The notes under the pieces were generated by a model, which was not told where the DNA came from, ran no database searches, and worked only from the letters and a program-made list of their open reading frames with translations. DNA of 64,000 bases, taken from NCBI GenBank assembly GCA_907165065.1, contig OU015523.1, forward strand, positions 116,524,246 through 116,588,245, read 5' to 3'. The position numbers and the translations under genes were made by a program. This DNA comes from Caprimulgus europaeus (taxonomy: Eukaryota > Chordata > Aves > Caprimulgiformes > Caprimulgidae). Positions 54,001 through 64,000 of this stretch are shown in pieces (the stretch's first letter is position 1; every line of letters begins with the position of its first letter).

Positions 54001-55669
54001 AGTTTTATGCAAAATGTTCTGTTAAGACATAGTTTATTAAAAATATTATTAGTATCAGCTGCTAATAGGAGAGGGGTAGTGTGAAAAAACGTTACTTATG
54101 CCGCCAAATCTATCTACACCTATTTAGAAGTGTTACTGCAGTGACTTAGAAACAGGCGCAGAATTTGATGCTGAGCCTTCAGCTTTCTTTCAAAGTAAAT
54201 AAAAATTTGTTTAAAATGGGAGAACACCTTGAAAACATGAAGTGGAGAGCAAAAGTTCATGACTGACATTCATCTCATTTTCCCTTCTAAAGAAGCACTT
54301 TCTTAAAAAAGAAATTATCTCTCTTAGTATAACGAGACTCTCTCTTAGCATAGTAAGGCAAAGGCCTCTAAAATAAAATTTAGGATCCCAAAACTGTTTG
54401 TGTATTTTTGTCTTTTTAAAAGGTGTTTGGAGTAGTTTAAAAAGCTTTTTCATCAATGTTGTATTACAACCCCAGTATTTAGCTTATCCCAAGAAATGGT
54501 ATCCCTGAGAATGCCCTGAATAGCTATCGTGTTAAGAAACAGTGAATACAATCCATTATTTCTGGTTAGATCAATTGATTTATTAAAAATTATTATGCTT
54601 TTTTGGAGGATGTACATTAATCCCTGTGTTCCTTAAAATAAGCTTTAGCAAGAAGATTCAAAAGCTGAGGTAAGTGGAAATAAAGTCATGTTACAGGAAT
54701 TCAATATTTTCTATAGATAAGAGCAGAATTCATAAATTTGATCACTGCTAATATATTCTATTGCTATAGAAATCAGACAGTATTTCACAAGAGCTTCTGT
54801 CGTCAATTACTGAATGAGTACAATGCTAAGATTTCAGCAGAAGTGTAATTGGAATGACCAAATGTTATAGGATTTGGTTTTTTAAGCTGTAGACTTCTTG
54901 CTTCTTTTGGACTGAGATCCTAATTATGCTTTTCAAAAGAAAAGTAAGTCCCCAACTTGATTCCAAAAAACTTATGCCCTACTTTGTGAAAAAGCAGGTC
55001 TAGATGCTTTTTTAGGCCTTTAAATACACTATGAGCTATTTTGTCACTCTGTCTATACAACTCATGTTTACACTGTCATTCCATACATGTGGAATGTGTC
55101 TCAGTTTTCAGCACTCTCTTTTTGATCTTTGTCTTTCAGAAACACAAACACTTCAGTGCAATGAACTAATTTGTTGGTTACAAAAGCACGACACAGTATT
55201 CTTTGAACCTCAGACTATGTATACTTGCAAAAGTCAATTCTGTGTTGTATCTAGAAATTCTAACCAGATTAGGATGCTATCACATCAGATTAGTCATAAG
55301 AAGTCCATGTTCCTCTCAGAACACTTGACTATGATGAGAATGTCTGCTGGCCCATGCCATCTTGTGAACCATGCCTGCCTGGGACACTGTTGTCTAACGT
55401 GAGCAAAACCATGTGAGGGAATATGCTTACAGTTAAATGGTATAGTCAACAGCAGACCCATGTTTGAGTTCATGCCTTAACCCTATTTCACTTACTGGTA
55501 TAGAGGAGCTGAACTGAAAGATGCTGAGGGAGACAAAACATTGCTTAGATCCAGAAATTTCAGTTCTAGAAATGAGTGTGAATGAAGAATTTGAAGAAAC
55601 ACAAAACAGATTTTATACAGAGAAGTTTCCAGACATGAAGCCCCACACAGAACAATGAAGCTCTTGAAG
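51036..55669. other. Intron stretch with simple repeats
   Basis: AT-rich unique sequence. There is an A/C-rich tract at 52509-52556 and an A-run near 53800-53815. The 123-codon + strand frame at 55031-55402 is Cys/His-rich by composition but has no spaced zinc-binding pattern, and is treated as chance. Confidence 0.5.
52509..52556 (+). repeat. A/C-rich (CAAA)n-like tract
   Basis: ACAAATAAAAACAAACAAAC-type sequence leading into an A7-C5 run and CCAAACAAAACC. No G or T for most of its length. Confidence 0.8.
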
Positions 55670-55880
55670 AACTAAAAGGCAGGAAATAAAAAATTCTGAT
55701 TTCACAATGATGGTGATAAAACAACAGACCAGGCTACACAGGAAGGTTGTGGAATTTCCATCCCTGATGATATTTAAAGGTTGACCAAACAAGTCCCTTT
55801 CAATCCAAATCTGAATGGTGCATTCCACCACATGATCTTCAGATATCTCTTGCAGCCTCAATTATGCTCTGATTTTGTAA
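55670..55880 (+). mobile_element. CR1 LINE 3' fragment, diverged
   Basis: Weak but ordered CR1 landmarks: AGGAAGGTTGTGGAATTTCC, ATCCCTGATGATATTTAAAG, ACCACATGATCTTCAGATAT, TTGCAGCCTCAATTATGCTC and TGATTTTGTAA at the end. An older insertion than most others here. Confidence 0.75.
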
Positions 55881-58484
55881 AACAAGGATTAGTATTACTG
55901 AAAGAACAAAGCTGAATCTTCTTCTATTACTCTTTTACTTGGTTCCAAAGTCTAAATACATGGGTTGAGACGCTTGTAGATGTACTCCAGATCCCACTGC
56001 TCAGCACCCCAGGTACAATGCAGAGGGTTGTGACTGTGATAACCTTGTGGCAAATGAGACAATCAGCTTGGCATTATTTAAGAACTCATAAAACAAGGCA
56101 GTTTGTGCAGTGGCAGCAACTACTGACAGTAAATCAGTGTGGAAAAATGCATGTGCATAGTTTCTTTTTGAAAAGCTGAGTCACGCCACAAAGGTGGCTT
56201 TTATGACTGTGTAGGATGTTAATTTTTCTGCCTTAATCAAGGCTCTGTACTTTCTGCATCCTGCTGATACACGCTGCTCTGATCTGCCCTCCAGTGTGTC
56301 TGCCCTTTGCTGTACTTACATAGTATCAGTCCTTTGGCGACATTTCCTTTGCTGAATTTATGGTGGTATGCACTGTGGGATGTGTGCAGTGCTGCTTCTG
56401 AAACTGTGTATTTGCCTCTTACACAAAATGTCACCTCTCATTTGATATGTTAATTTCAGAATCTAACTATGTTTTAATTAAAATAATTTGAGCTCATAAT
56501 CACATATCCTGATCCTCAGAAAGGAAGGAGAGTATGATAGCAATTTAAACACAGTTATTCAATTCAGTATGTATATACTGAATGCAGCAGCTTTTCTTAA
56601 TACAAATACTAGTTATGTTCTGGCTAATTAAAACCAATGAATGTTAAAAAGGGAGCCGAAAAAAAAAGAATGTTCATATTTTTCTTTCTGAGAACATTAA
56701 AGGACAGGTTATAATTCTTCTGGAGCTCTTGAAGACTCACTAAGAGTAGCATCTGGTCCACTTGTTTACTGAAGGTTTAAATACTCTTATGTCATGGTAA
56801 CATTAAATGAATATTGATGACTGTCTCTGTGACCCTGATTCAGGAAAGTGTACTTCTCGGTTCCATTATAGGTTAAGAGATATGTGCCATAATTAAATGT
56901 TTTGAAGTATTGAGATTTAATAACATAATTGCTTTAAGATATAAAGTTCTGATTCAGCTGAGGGTTTAAGTACTGGTGCTTTTTAATGTTAGCTTCTAGA
57001 AGGATAAAAACCTCATTATTTTAGGTGTCTCCTGTGAAGAAAAAATATGAAAATATGATCAGAGAACACTGTTTTAGCTAGAAAATGTCTTTCTTCCAAA
57101 TGAAGCTCCCATTGGTGGATCTAGAGATCTGAGACCTTGATAAATATTTTAGGATTAAAAAAGAAAATTTACCATGCAGACTATGATCTGTATTATTAGC
57201 ATCCTGCTGTCTGACCTAAATCAAGAAGCGAGGAGAATGCTGATTGCTGACAGACCTCAAAACTTCCTAGATTAAAAGTGTCATGTCATGTGGAATTCAC
57301 TGTGTATAACTTGCTTGCAAACCTGTAAGTCAAAATGCATTCAAAAGGTGTTTTGAGAAACAGGTTTAGCTTGTTTTGGAAGTAAAAGCAAGAGTTACCA
57401 GGCTGGACTATTTCTTTGAGTTATTTGGTCTTGGATTCTATGACTGTTTCTTGAAACATTCCCTAGTGTATATAGAACAGAGGCACTTGTTTATGATTAA
57501 TACATAATGTATTCCATATTGAAGCTATTGATCCCACACAAAATGAATAAGGTCTGTATTTTCTTATGTTAAAGTATAATTCCCTTATGACTTTGTTTCA
57601 ATTGCCAGTGGTATTATAGAAATGAATAATACCAGAGCCTCAGAAAACTACTAAAATGATCATGTAAAGAAAAATGACATATAAAAATAATATGAACTGC
57701 TTTAATAAGATCCATTCAATAAACAAGGACTTCTGGACTACATTACCTACTAATAGAAACCTGCTGACAACAACTTAGAAACTCAGATGCAAGAAAATGC
57801 TGATTTCACCTTTAAGTGATAGCACTGAATTATTTAAGCATAATTGCCTATCAGATGATGTGCAGAGTAGGTCTGATTTTTCTGCATAAGACTGAATATT
57901 TTAAAGCATCAATCATATCTCACTCAACCTTACTTGCAGCTGACTCTGCTTCACAGATATGTGGGGATTTGTGGGTTTTATTGGTCTGTGCCCTCTTGAA
58001 TCATGCATGCTCATTGCAGCTCTGAAGTATATAGGATGGCATCCTTTGATAAAGATAGCAGGTAGCTGGGTCTGAAGTCCCTTAAGGCCTTGTGTGACCC
58101 TGGTTTAATGATGAGGGAGTGTAGATATCCCTCATAAGTTCTCCATTCCCCACCTTCATAAAAATGAAAACTTTGTCTCCAGTGCCTCAGAGGCTCACGC
58201 TCATGGGGTGCTGGGGGAGATGCTCCTGTGCCTTCTCTCTTGCACACCATCTGCTGCAGAGGTTGCACGAGAGATTTAAAGTCACCAGAATATTTTCTTC
58301 TCTTTTTAGTTGGAACTTGGTGAAAGCTAGAACTTGTCATACTCCCTGCTCAGTTATTCAGCCACCAATGTTTCTAACGTGGGGAAGACTGAACAGTAGT
58401 GACATCTTGTTAATGTGCAGCTATTGTGTTTCTGCAACCATCCAGCAGAGAAGAAACTGAATTTCAGTTCAAGAGAGATAGGGA
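55881..58484. other. Intron stretch without recognised features
   Basis: AT-rich unique sequence, with slightly higher GC at 57950-58330. No repeat family or coding pattern recognised. Confidence 0.55.
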
Positions 58485-58946
58485 ACTTCTGGAGAGAGTC
58501 CAGTAGAGGGCTACACAGATGATTACGGGGCTGGAGCATCTCCTGTATAACGAAAGACTGAGAGAGCTGAGACTGTTAGCCCAGAGAAAACTGAGAGGTG
58601 ACCTTATTCATGTTTATAAATATCTACAGGGTGAGTGTCAAGAGGATGTGGACAGACTCTTTTCAGTGGTGGCCAGCGATACAATAGGACAAGGGGCAAC
58701 GGGCACAAGCTGGAACATAGGAGGTTCCACTTAAACATGGGGAAAAACTTCTTTACTGTGAGGATGACAGAGCCCTGGGACAGGCTGCCCAGAGAGGTTG
58801 TAGAGTCTCCTTCTCTGGAGATGTTCAAACCTGCCTGGATGCAGTCCTGTGCAACTTGCTGTAGCTGAACCTGCTTTGGCAGAGGGGTTGGATGGATGAT
58901 CTCCAGAGGTCCCTTCCAACCTTTGCCATTTTGTGATTTTGTGTTC
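58485..58946 (+). mobile_element. CR1 LINE 3' fragment
   Basis: Sense-strand copy with GGGGCTGGAGCATCTCCTGT, GGTGACCTTATTCATGTTTA, CTTTACTGTGAGGATGACAG, GCTGCCCAGAGAGGTTGTAG and TGATCTCCAGAGGTCCCTTC, ending TTTTGTGATTTTGTG. Its open stretches translate to ITGLEHLLYNERLRELRLL and HRRFHLNMGKNFFTVRMTE. A different CR1 subfamily from the copies with the GATCTTTAAGG tail. Confidence 0.94.
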
Positions 58947-60997
58947 ACAGAAACTCCAGTGGAAAGGTTATGATTTTGCTTCTGTTTTCAATAACCCAGA
59001 AGACACCTAGAAATCTTATTGGAGTGAAATTCAAATGCAACAATGTTATAGGGACCCAAAAATAACTCACATAAAACTTTCAAGTGCTTAACAAAAAATT
59101 TTCATTTAATTAGACTGATGGACAGTGTTTTAAATTAAAATTTAAAGAATAAAAGAACTTACAGACCTGAAATTTGTCAGGAAATCCATATATCTGCAGA
59201 CAGGACTGAAGGATCTCTGTCACCAAAAGACAGTGAATAAAATATCACCTGTATTTTTACCCTTCTCTGAATAAGATGCAATAAGTTTTCATTATAGTCG
59301 TTACTACAATCTTGAGTTCTGCAAACATATATGTTACTGCAGGAATCTCAATACCATGAGATGCTATTGAACATGTAAGTTCTCTCTTTCTTCTGCCCAT
59401 AAACAGTGTAGAATAAAGGTGAATTAATGATCTTCATTAAATTAGTGCACTGAAGAAATTCTTTGTATTCCTGAACCACAGCAGATTTTACTTGTTAACA
59501 CCTCTTCCTTGTGATTCACAGGTGAAAACCTGACTGGAGTACTCATTTACTCTCCAGGAATACTTCTTCAATAGCAGATGTTTTAATGCTTGAGAAAAAA
59601 AAAAAATATTAAAAAAAAATACAGGTTTAAAAAGTGCTACTAGAAGCCACATGGAAAGCATGGCAGGTATTAATTGAAAGATTCTGGTAGATCTTAACTG
59701 TGATGCATTAATTATTTTGAAAGAATCTCATGTTTCCTCATGGGTAAGACAAGAGAAAATGTATAGTTAGGGATCAAAACTGTCAGTGAATTTGGAGAAT
59801 TTGAAGAATAATTTTGTTACTCCCAAATTTGAGAAATTTCAAAAATATTAAGCTCTGAAGTGTTTCACTTTTTCAAAAAAAAAAAAGTTATTATTTATTT
59901 TATTTTTTAAAATTGCATTTTTAATATATCCTGACACTGGAAACCCATGCTGTCAGACCAATGGTGTATTTATTGTCATACTTCCAGACTTGGTCACCAG
60001 AAACAGAGCTGCCTGACTATCATCTATAAAAAGCCCTTTTCATACCATTCATTGTCTCTTACATTTGCTTTTTCCCCTTCAAATTTCTTCCTTTTCAACA
60101 CTTTCATCTCTTTGTAACAAACAACTAATTTTTTTTACTCTTTTCACATTTGCCCTGGTTTTGATGACTTGATACTTTTATTTTATGTTTATGACATTAC
60201 TGCCCTGGTAATTTCTACCTTGGTAGGCAATTCTGTTAAACTAGTACCTTCTTTTCTATCCATAATGTCTCTCATTTCTTATTAGATATTCCTTATTAGA
60301 CTTCCCATATTCCTATCTTATTAGTGTAACCACAAAAGTCAGAGTTAACAATCTCCATACAAATTATTACCATTTTCCCACCTGTAACACCATTAAAGTT
60401 CTTATTAGAGTAGCATCAGATTACAATCGGCCATCTGCACCCATCTCTTAACAATCACAGTGGAACAAAACTGTCCAAGAAACCCCCCCAAAATAAAAGG
60501 AAAATCCTATTTCCAACTTGAGTCTAGCTAGTTAATCTCTCTATGACTTCAAGTACATGTAAAGGCAGTGGTCTGCCTACCATTATAAAGTCCAAATCTT
60601 TAGAAAAAACTGAGATATTATAATGAAATAAGTGTATTCTAATTTCAGAAATTTTCTCATGGCTGTTGTAGCTTAAAAAACTGCTTCCAGGGACACTCCA
60701 GTCTAAGCATATAAAAAGGCAGACTTAATTTTCTCTAACCATCTCTCCTTTCTGGAAAAATCTTTTGGCTTTTTTATTTCCCCTTATTTTGGAATAAGCC
60801 TCCTAGAGTGTGATATATTGATTTTCTTAGTATATTAAGTTGGGCATGGGAGGGGATATAGAGAAACTCATTAAGTATCCAGAGTGGTAGGCAGCCAAAT
60901 TTATACAAGATTTTACAGAAGATTCCTCCCATATCCTGAGATTCATAAGATCAACTTGCAGTTGCATCTTCAACAAAAGAAAAATTCCATCTCAGGT
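58947..60997. other. Intron stretch without recognised transposons
   Basis: AT-rich sequence with A/T runs (59595-59620, 59875-59887). 60040-60800 is pyrimidine-rich on the + strand. Nothing gene-like was recognised. Confidence 0.55.
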
Positions 60998-61115
60998 ATA
61001 GAATTATAAAATCATAGAAGAGTGGTTTGGCTAAGAAGGAACCTTTAAAGATCATCTAGTCCAACCTAGTTCCTTACTGCAGAGACATCTTCAACTAGAT
61101 CAGGTTGCTCAGATA
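60998..61115 (-). mobile_element. CR1 LINE 3' end
   Basis: Reverse-strand tail. On the + strand it begins AGAATTATAAAATCATAGAA and continues AAAGATCATCTAGTCCAACC and TTCAACTAGATCAGGTTGCT. About 118 bases of 3' UTR only. Confidence 0.88.
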
Positions 61116-63038
61116 TATATATAAACACATCAGGTTGAAAGGCCCCACCTGACTATAGCTCTTTAAGGATAATATAGACAAGCTATGTAAAGTTAGGAAC
61201 AGGATATGTTCTGCAAAAATGAATCACAGGACATAGAGGGGGATTTAGGAGGTTGTTGGGTCCTCTGTGGAGGAGGTGGTGAAGGTACTGAGCTGCCTTG
61301 AGCTGTTGAGACCAGTCCAACAATCTGAGGGAGAGGAAGTACCCTTTTAGGGAGCTTTGGTGGCTACCAGGAATGGGAAGGTGCCAGCCTACATACACAA
61401 AAACTGTCTAGTTTTGAAAAAATAGAGCTTCCCAGAAGACAACTAAGAGAAATATCTAGTGTCAGGCAAAATCAGAGAGGGAAGCGAGGAAGAGATTCTT
61501 GTTGCTTCCACACAAAAGATGGTTGAAACAGCCTATCCACAAAGAGGTGACTCAATTTGCAAGCACTGTTATGGAAGAAAAGTCTGAATAACCTTACTTG
61601 GTGTACATAACTATTTTTGTTTCTTAATCCACTGCAAAAGTGTGGGTATTTGGTTGGGTTTTTTTGTATGTGGGTTTTGGTTTTGTTTTTAATACTGTGT
61701 CTTGGGTTTTTTGGGGTTTTTGTTGTTGTTGTTGTTGTTTTTGTTTGTTTTTTTTTTTCTAATAAAATCAGCAACACAAGCTTTTAGTCTAAGTCTCTTT
61801 TTCTTTAGCATTTTACAAGGAAGTAAATGTTTCAAAGACTGAGGGCAGGAAAAAAAAAAAAAGTTATACATATTTAACCAGGGAATGGAATACAATAAAT
61901 TGTTCCTTGGCTAATCACAATATTGATTTTTAATATCGTGTACCATCAACAAGGGAGAGAGAATAAGAGAAAGGGGATACTTAGGTATTCAATATTTCTA
62001 GTTGTAATCTTTCATAAGATATATAGACAGTGGCAACTTGGAAGGGAGATGTGCATTTATGAAGAAATAACTGATTGGAGACTGATTAATTATCACTACC
62101 ATTTGTTCAAAGAATAACAAAAGAGAACAATAGTCTATTCATCTGGGTTTAGAAATGCAGATTAAAAACAGAATCTGTCAAAAGAGGTACAAATAGGGGA
62201 TGTAGAGATTTGGGAAGGTGCTCACAAGCCAGCTGTGTTTGTACAACATTTTGATCAGTTTGGAGTAGCTTGAAGCAACTCTACTAAATCCTTACAAATG
62301 GCTGGATGTTGATAGAAAAGCTATACTGTAGCTTTTAGGGAGCTTTTTTTTAATTGACCTTCTGCAGAATACAGCTCTAACTTGGTGTGACATTTTATTT
62401 TTTTTTCTTAGGACAAAACATTATCAGTCAGGGTTTTTTTATTCAATGTTTGTTTTCCTGTTTTGAATTGTCAGGAAACAAATAAAGTTCAGTTTATATT
62501 CTTGAGTTACAACATTTTTTGCTGATGAATGTGGAATTTGTGATCCAGACTGTGTCCCAAAGGAGATAACATGAATTAGTAATGATTTCCAGTCACTATG
62601 TGTATGGATGTTATAACTGAAATGTTAAAGTCTGATCAGATTATCAACTATGATTTGCAGTGTCAGCACAACCTTTACCCTGTCTGGAAGAAAATTATAA
62701 AATAAAACTCTGGAAAAGCTGATTGACTAAAGCTTTTGTTTAAATAGGACTGTTTAGCTGTTTGATCCTGTTAAAGCTGTTGTGCTATAGCAAGCAGCCA
62801 ACTTCAGGACAAAGGGTAAAGTTCTCCATAGTACTCACACATACCAATAAGCATTTACAGCTTACTTTCCTACGAAGAATAGCAAAAAGCACTGAGGAAA
62901 AATTCAGAAAACTACTGCCTTTCTGCATTAACTCAACAAAATAATTGTGCAGAATTGTGGGAAATTTCATGTTGCTTATCTTCTTTTTTTAATTTTTTTT
63001 TTTAAGTTTTTCATTTATCAACAGTGTGAAATTGAATG
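61116..63038. other. Intron stretch with a T/G-rich tract
   Basis: AT-rich sequence. 61645-61760 is almost entirely T and G on the + strand and includes (TTG)n at 61720-61739. No gene recognised. Confidence 0.55.
61645..61760 (+). repeat. T/G-rich tract with (TTG)n
   Basis: About 115 bases with very few A or C. It contains several GGG and GGGG runs separated by T runs, and six or seven GTT units at 61720-61739. Confidence 0.85.
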
Positions 63039-63182
63039 TGTGGAGTCTCCATAATTGGAGATGTTAAAAAGCCATCCGGACATAGTCCTGGCCAACTGGT
63101 TCTAGGTGGCATTGCTTGAGTAGGGATGTTGGATCAGACAATCTCCAGAGGTCTCTTCCAACCTCAACCATTTTCTGATTGT
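63039..63182 (+). mobile_element. CR1 LINE 3' end, diverged
   Basis: Sense-strand tail: GTGGAGTCTCCATAATTGGA, AAAGCCATCCGGACATAGTC, CCTGGCCAACTGGTTCTAGG, AATCTCCAGAGGTCTCTTCC and ACCTCAACCATTTTCTGATT. It belongs to the subfamily with CTCCAGAGGTC, like 58485-58946. Confidence 0.9.
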
Positions 63183-63265
63183 ACGTCATTATATTCTGGC
63201 TAGTCAGAACTGTATCAGTCTCTATCACCTGTAGACAAAGTCTGGGCAGCAACACACCTGTGTCC

Positions 63266-63321
63266 CCTACATTGCCACCCATATCTCCTACATCACCACC
63301 TATGTTTCCTACATTGCCAAG
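63266..63321. repeat. 21-bp tandem repeat, about 2.7 copies
   Basis: CCTACATTGCCA at 63266, CCTACATCACCA at 63287 and CCTACATTGCCA at 63308 give an exact 21-base period. It begins about 85 bases after the CR1 tail and is probably a local slippage product. Confidence 0.85.
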
Positions 63322-63713
63322 CTGTACAATCCTACCTTGACACTACTTGTTATGTGAGGTATTCTATTTACATCTCCTAACAAAAAGGAATCATAAATTT
63401 CTCTACAGTTTTCAAGTAGTCTTGGAAAGGTCAGCAGGGTCTGCCAATGACCATAACCTAGGATTTTGTGATAAATTAACAGCTGCTTGTAACAATAGCT
63501 CTAATGAGCTGTACAAAGATCACTTTCTGGGCTGACACAGGGAAGAATAGCTTCCCTAACTAAAAGCTAAAGAATTCTGTCAGGATTGACCTGTGGTACA
63601 GACAGAAAAAAGCTTTGTCTTCATGACTGAGCAAAGTAGAGAATGAGACACGTTTATCAAATAGTAGCTGTTACCATCTGGTGCTTCTTAGACTTGAAGC
63701 AGGTTCAGTGAAA
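63322..63713. other. Intron stretch without recognised features
   Basis: Unique sequence; no repeat or coding pattern recognised. Confidence 0.6.
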
Positions 63714-63860
63714 TGAGAGGAAAAAGGAAAGAAGAAAGGGGAAACAAGAAGGAGGAAAGCAGGAAAAAAGGAAAAAAAAAAAAGGAAAAAAAAAAGGAAA
63801 GAGAAAAGGAAAGCAAAAGCAAGAAAAGAGGAAAGAGCAAGGGCAAAAGCAATGGCAAGG
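63714..63860 (+). repeat. Purine-rich (A/G) tract
   Basis: About 145 bases that are almost all A and G on the + strand, with rare C and very few T. The Lys/Glu/Arg-rich frame across it (63713-63964) is only a translation of this low-complexity tract. It would be a polypurine run in the GRM5 pre-mRNA. Confidence 0.9.
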
Positions 63861-64000
63861 TTAAGGTGTTGTGGTTTCATTCAATTTCATTCAACATCTG
63901 CCACACTCTCCACTGCTGTTTGAAGCAGAGAGCATGTATTATTTGGTCAGATGTTTCTATGTGACATTGTTAAAAGAAAATGCGGATCACAGGTCTTAAA

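Noticed and set aside
55031..55402. 123-codon Cys/His-containing frame, considered as a zinc-binding protein
   Set aside because: Cysteines and histidines are not spaced as in any zinc finger I know, and there is no supporting gene structure.
61472..61895. Lys/Thr/Asn-rich - strand frames
   Set aside because: Translations of the T/G-rich and poly-T tract; low complexity only.
63713..63964. Lys/Glu-rich protein considered as a nuclear coiled-coil gene
   Set aside because: It is the direct translation of a polypurine simple tract.

Overview
This window is vertebrate nuclear DNA, almost certainly from a bird and probably a neoavian. It is AT-rich, intron-like and full of 5'-truncated CR1 LINE fragments ending in ATTCTRTG octamers. 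It also holds one intact solo LTR of the type that begins TGTCCTGGTTTCAGC, which I know from bird genomes. There is no operon structure, no bacterial gene, no CRISPR array and no RNA gene that I can recognise.

There is one real protein-coding feature: the first coding exon of the metabotropic glutamate receptor 5 gene (GRM5), on the + strand at 3545-4223. It encodes the signal peptide and the first part of the glutamate-binding Venus-flytrap domain, and ends at a consensus splice donor at 4224. The ligand-contact residues, two N-glycosylation sites and the expected cysteines are all present. The signal-peptide region is six residues longer than the mammalian protein as I remember it. The remaining ~59.8 kb is read as part of the very large intron that follows this exon in vertebrate GRM5 genes; I found no further exon.

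Layout: 1-3490 is upstream or 5'-flanking sequence with one CR1 tail. 3491-3544 is probable 5' UTR. 3545-4223 is the GRM5 exon. 4224-6809 is plain intron. 6815-7401 is a solo LTR with a 5-bp target duplication. 10705-11205 holds two CR1 fragments. 19955-21225 is the longest CR1 copy and has lost its reverse transcriptase active site. 22049-26713 holds three CR1 tails. 27940-28200 is a very old CR1 relic next to a CpG cluster. 31260-33822 holds two CR1 copies, the second with an internal inversion. 38514-44483 holds four CR1 fragments. 47050-48448 holds an old CR1 relic and a CR1 copy interrupted by a 32-bp LTR remnant. 50845-63180 holds five more CR1 tails. 63714-63860 is a purine-only-like tract.

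The non-genic parts look like neutral transposon decay rather than an undescribed system. The points most worth checking are the GRM5 signal-peptide insertion, the inverted CR1 at 32188-33822, the 32-bp mini-LTR at 48316-48347, a facing pair of near-identical CR1 copies that could fold in the pre-mRNA, and a CpG cluster at 28313-28400.
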